From the NCBI GenBank assembly GCA_023434855.1, contig JAEYSJ010000253.1:1-6506 (forward strand): 6,506 nt of DNA, read 5' to 3'. The stretch comes from Bacillota bacterium. Lineage in GTDB: Bacteria > Bacillota_C > Negativicutes > JAEYSJ01. The translations under genes and the position numbers were made by a program. The notes beneath the pieces are model-generated. The model had not been told where the DNA came from and did no database searches. It saw nothing but the letters and a program-made list of their open reading frames with translations. Positions 5,092 to 6,506 of the stretch are shown piece by piece (the stretch's first letter is position 1; each line of letters begins with the position of its first letter).

Positions 5092-6056
5092 TGATGACAA
5101 ACCGGGAAATACTTACGTCTGCCAGAGAAGGCCTGGAAATTAACGAATACCAGGCACTCCAACTTTTGCAGATAAGAAATGACTGTGATGAGTTTTATTC
5201 TCTTTTAAGTGTAGCGAATGAATTAAGCAGGCTAGAGTATAACAATAAAGGTCTGGTTTTTGCACAGATTGGCATCAATGCTGAGCCATGTTCAAAAAAC
5301 TGTAAATTTTGTTCCATGGGCAAAGATCATTACGTATTGGACAGCACCTGGGAAAAAGACGCGGATGCTATTCTGGCAGAAGCTAAATTATTGATAGATC
5401 AAGGCATTAATAGCCTTTTTCTCATGACTACTGCCAACTACGATATTGATAAATTCTTGAAAATCGCAAAACAAGTAAGGGCGGTAGTGCCTGACACTGT
5501 TGGATTTGTAGCTAACATCGGAGATTTTGACGCTGATGTAGCCTTAAAACTTCAGGATGCAGGATTCAGCGGAGTATATCACATTCATCGTTTGAGAGAA
5601 GGTGTCGATACGGATATTGACCCTATGCTTAGAATTAATACATTAGAAGCAGCACAAAAAATGGGATTGGAAATAATTTATTGTGTTGAACCAATTGGTC
5701 CTGAACATAGTTATGACGAGATTATTACGGAAATGTTCCGGGCAAAACAATTCGGCGTAGAAGTAGTAGCAGCAATGAGGCGCATACCGGTATTGGGAAC
5801 TCCATTATTTGCGAAAGGGCAAATACCAGCGAATGAACTAGCAAAAATTGCCGCGGTAACAAGAATTGCAACCAGACCGAAACGGGCAATGAATGTTCAT
5901 GAACCAAATCTAATGGCGCTATATGCTGGCGTAAATATGTTTTTCGCCGAAGTTGGCGCAAACCCACGGGATATTAATTCTAATACAGAAAAAGGCATCG
6001 GTCTGACTGTCAAAGGCGCCCGGAAAATGTTATGGGAAGCAGGCTATGAGGAGTAA
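5091..6056 (+). CDS. BioB/HydE-like radical SAM enzyme of unknown function
   Basis: This 321-residue protein is a radical SAM enzyme of the biotin synthase/HydE/PylB/HmdB branch. The N-terminal helix region (5-26, REILTSAREGLEINEYQALQLL) resembles the BioB start. The cluster motif is CSKNCKFCSMG (67-77), with Cys67, Cys71 and Cys74 binding a [4Fe-4S] that cleaves SAM. TIM-barrel blocks follow: MTTANYD (112-118), GVYHIHRLREGVDT (161-174) in the place of BioB's YNHNLDT, CVEPIGPEHSYDE (198-210), RIPVLGTPL (231-239) and LYAGVNMFFAEVGANPRD (277-294). ATG 5091 is supported by AGGAGGG 8 bases upstream; ATG 5094 is an alternative. No biotin, hydrogenase-maturation or thiamine gene is nearby, so a specific role cannot be given. 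The PadR-like gene upstream shares a regulatory element and is its likely regulator. Confidence 0.87.
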   Translation: MMTNREILTSAREGLEINEYQALQLLQIRNDCDEFYSLLSVANELSRLEYNNKGLVFAQIGINAEPCSKNCKFCSMGKDHYVLDSTWEKDADAILAEAKLLIDQGINSLFLMTTANYDIDKFLKIAKQVRAVVPDTVGFVANIGDFDADVALKLQDAGFSGVYHIHRLREGVDTDIDPMLRINTLEAAQKMGLEIIYCVEPIGPEHSYDEIITEMFRAKQFGVEVVAAMRRIPVLGTPLFAKGQIPANELAKIAAVTRIATRPKRAMNVHEPNLMALYAGVNMFFAEVGANPRDINSNTEKGIGLTVKGARKMLWEAGYEE

Positions 6057-6092
6057 CTTTTCGACGACATAAGCCAATAAACGTTTACTTCA

Positions 6093-6121
6093 TTGACGAT
6101 TATAAAATAATATGCTATGTT
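6093..6121 (+). promoter_or_regulatory. Probable promoter of the 3'-terminal small gene
   Basis: TTGACG (6093-6098), a 17-base spacer and TATGTT (6116-6121) resemble sigma-A boxes at five and four of six positions. This implies the gene at 6222 is transcribed separately from the radical SAM gene. The untranslated leader would be about 95 bases; I see no strong structure in it and no clear terminator between the two genes. Confidence 0.45.
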
Positions 6122-6221
6122 TAAAATACCTCGCAATGTGGAATGAGATAAAAATATGATAATCGAACCTAAAATTGGGTTGAGTTGTAGTACGAGTTCA
6201 CAAACGAGGAGGGGTTGAAGA

Positions 6222-6506
6222 ATGTATATCATAATATCTGAATGGCTTACTCCGGAAGTAAAAGTGTTTAAAGCAGTAGATGAAAATAAATGTGATATTT
6301 ATCAACCAGGTATAATTGTTGAATTAGAAGGTTTTGCAGACTATGATACTGCAAGGTCTAAGGCTGAAGCAATGGCCATAGAGCATGAGCAAAATGTTAT
6401 AAAAGCAGAAAGAAACAGAAGGCTGCAAATCGCGAATAATACATTGGCTGAAAAGATAGATGAACTAGAATTTGATGGTGCTAGTAAAGAAGACATTGAT
6501 TCCTAT
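6222..6506 (+). CDS. Small hydrophilic hypothetical protein (3' partial)
   Basis: The frame starts at ATG 6222 and is open for 95 codons to the window end, so the C-terminus is missing. GAGGAGGGG at 6206-6214 gives a very strong ribosome binding site 7 bases upstream. The product starts MYIIISEWLTPEVKVFKAVD, has a short beta-rich first part (about 1-40), then a charged helical stretch rich in Glu, Lys and Arg (about 44-80) that could form a coiled coil, and an acidic end (IDELEFDGASKEDIDSY). There is no signal peptide, membrane segment or cysteine cluster; the only cysteine is Cys24. I do not recognise the family. The coding call rests on the ribosome binding site and the long uninterrupted frame. 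Confidence 0.7.
   Translation, partial: MYIIISEWLTPEVKVFKAVDENKCDIYQPGIIVELEGFADYDTARSKAEAMAIEHEQNVIKAERNRRLQIANNTLAEKIDELEFDGASKEDIDSY

Noticed and set aside
5091..6056. True biotin synthase (bioB)
   Set aside because: The CX3CX2C cluster and barrel order agree, but the YNHNLDT region is replaced, the other BioB signature blocks differ, and no biotin genes are nearby.

Overview
The window looks like a low-to-moderate GC anaerobic Firmicute, perhaps a Clostridia or Negativicutes (Sporomusa/Pelosinus-like) genome. The clues are strong GGAGG-type ribosome binding sites, TTG/GTG starts, a T-box leader, a zinc-type corrinoid methyltransferase remnant and a BioB/HydE-like radical SAM gene. The taxonomy is inferred from gene content only.

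Layout. Positions 1-120 hold the right end of an IS3-family insertion sequence (last 34 codons of the transposase plus a probable terminal repeat). It abuts 109-810, the C-terminal two thirds of a UroD/MtaA-family corrinoid methyltransferase whose N-terminus is gone, so this is most likely an insertion-generated pseudogene. Then come tRNA-Gln(CUG), tRNA-Lys(CUU), a good intrinsic terminator and a possible 60-residue orphan protein (1089-1271).

On the minus strand, a promoter (2175-2148) drives a complete T-box leader (about 2130-1898, ending in an intrinsic terminator). The leader sits directly in front of a small SnoaL-like/NTF2-fold gene (1873-1484). T-boxes normally control aminoacyl-tRNA synthetases and amino acid biosynthesis or uptake genes, so this pairing is unusual. 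The specifier is probably AUC (Ile).

On the plus strand, after a spacer with three short dyads, there is a two-gene membrane operon. It encodes a UPF0718/YcgR-like permease with a CDCG motif and a Cys/His-rich loop, and a TIGR03943/YcgQ-like partner with a His-rich loop and an MCCTAD motif. A metal or metalloid role is plausible but not shown.

Next is a PadR-like regulator with an N-terminal CTCSG motif, followed by a BioB/HydE-like radical SAM enzyme of unknown function. The two promoter regions share a near-identical 22-bp element (19 of 22 positions). In the radical SAM promoter it lies across the -35/-10 spacer; in front of padR it lies just downstream of the predicted start of transcription. 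This suggests a self-contained regulator/enzyme module. An 11-codon mini-ORF ends on the start codon of the radical SAM gene (TAATG). The window ends inside a small hydrophilic protein of unknown function with its own promoter and ribosome binding site.
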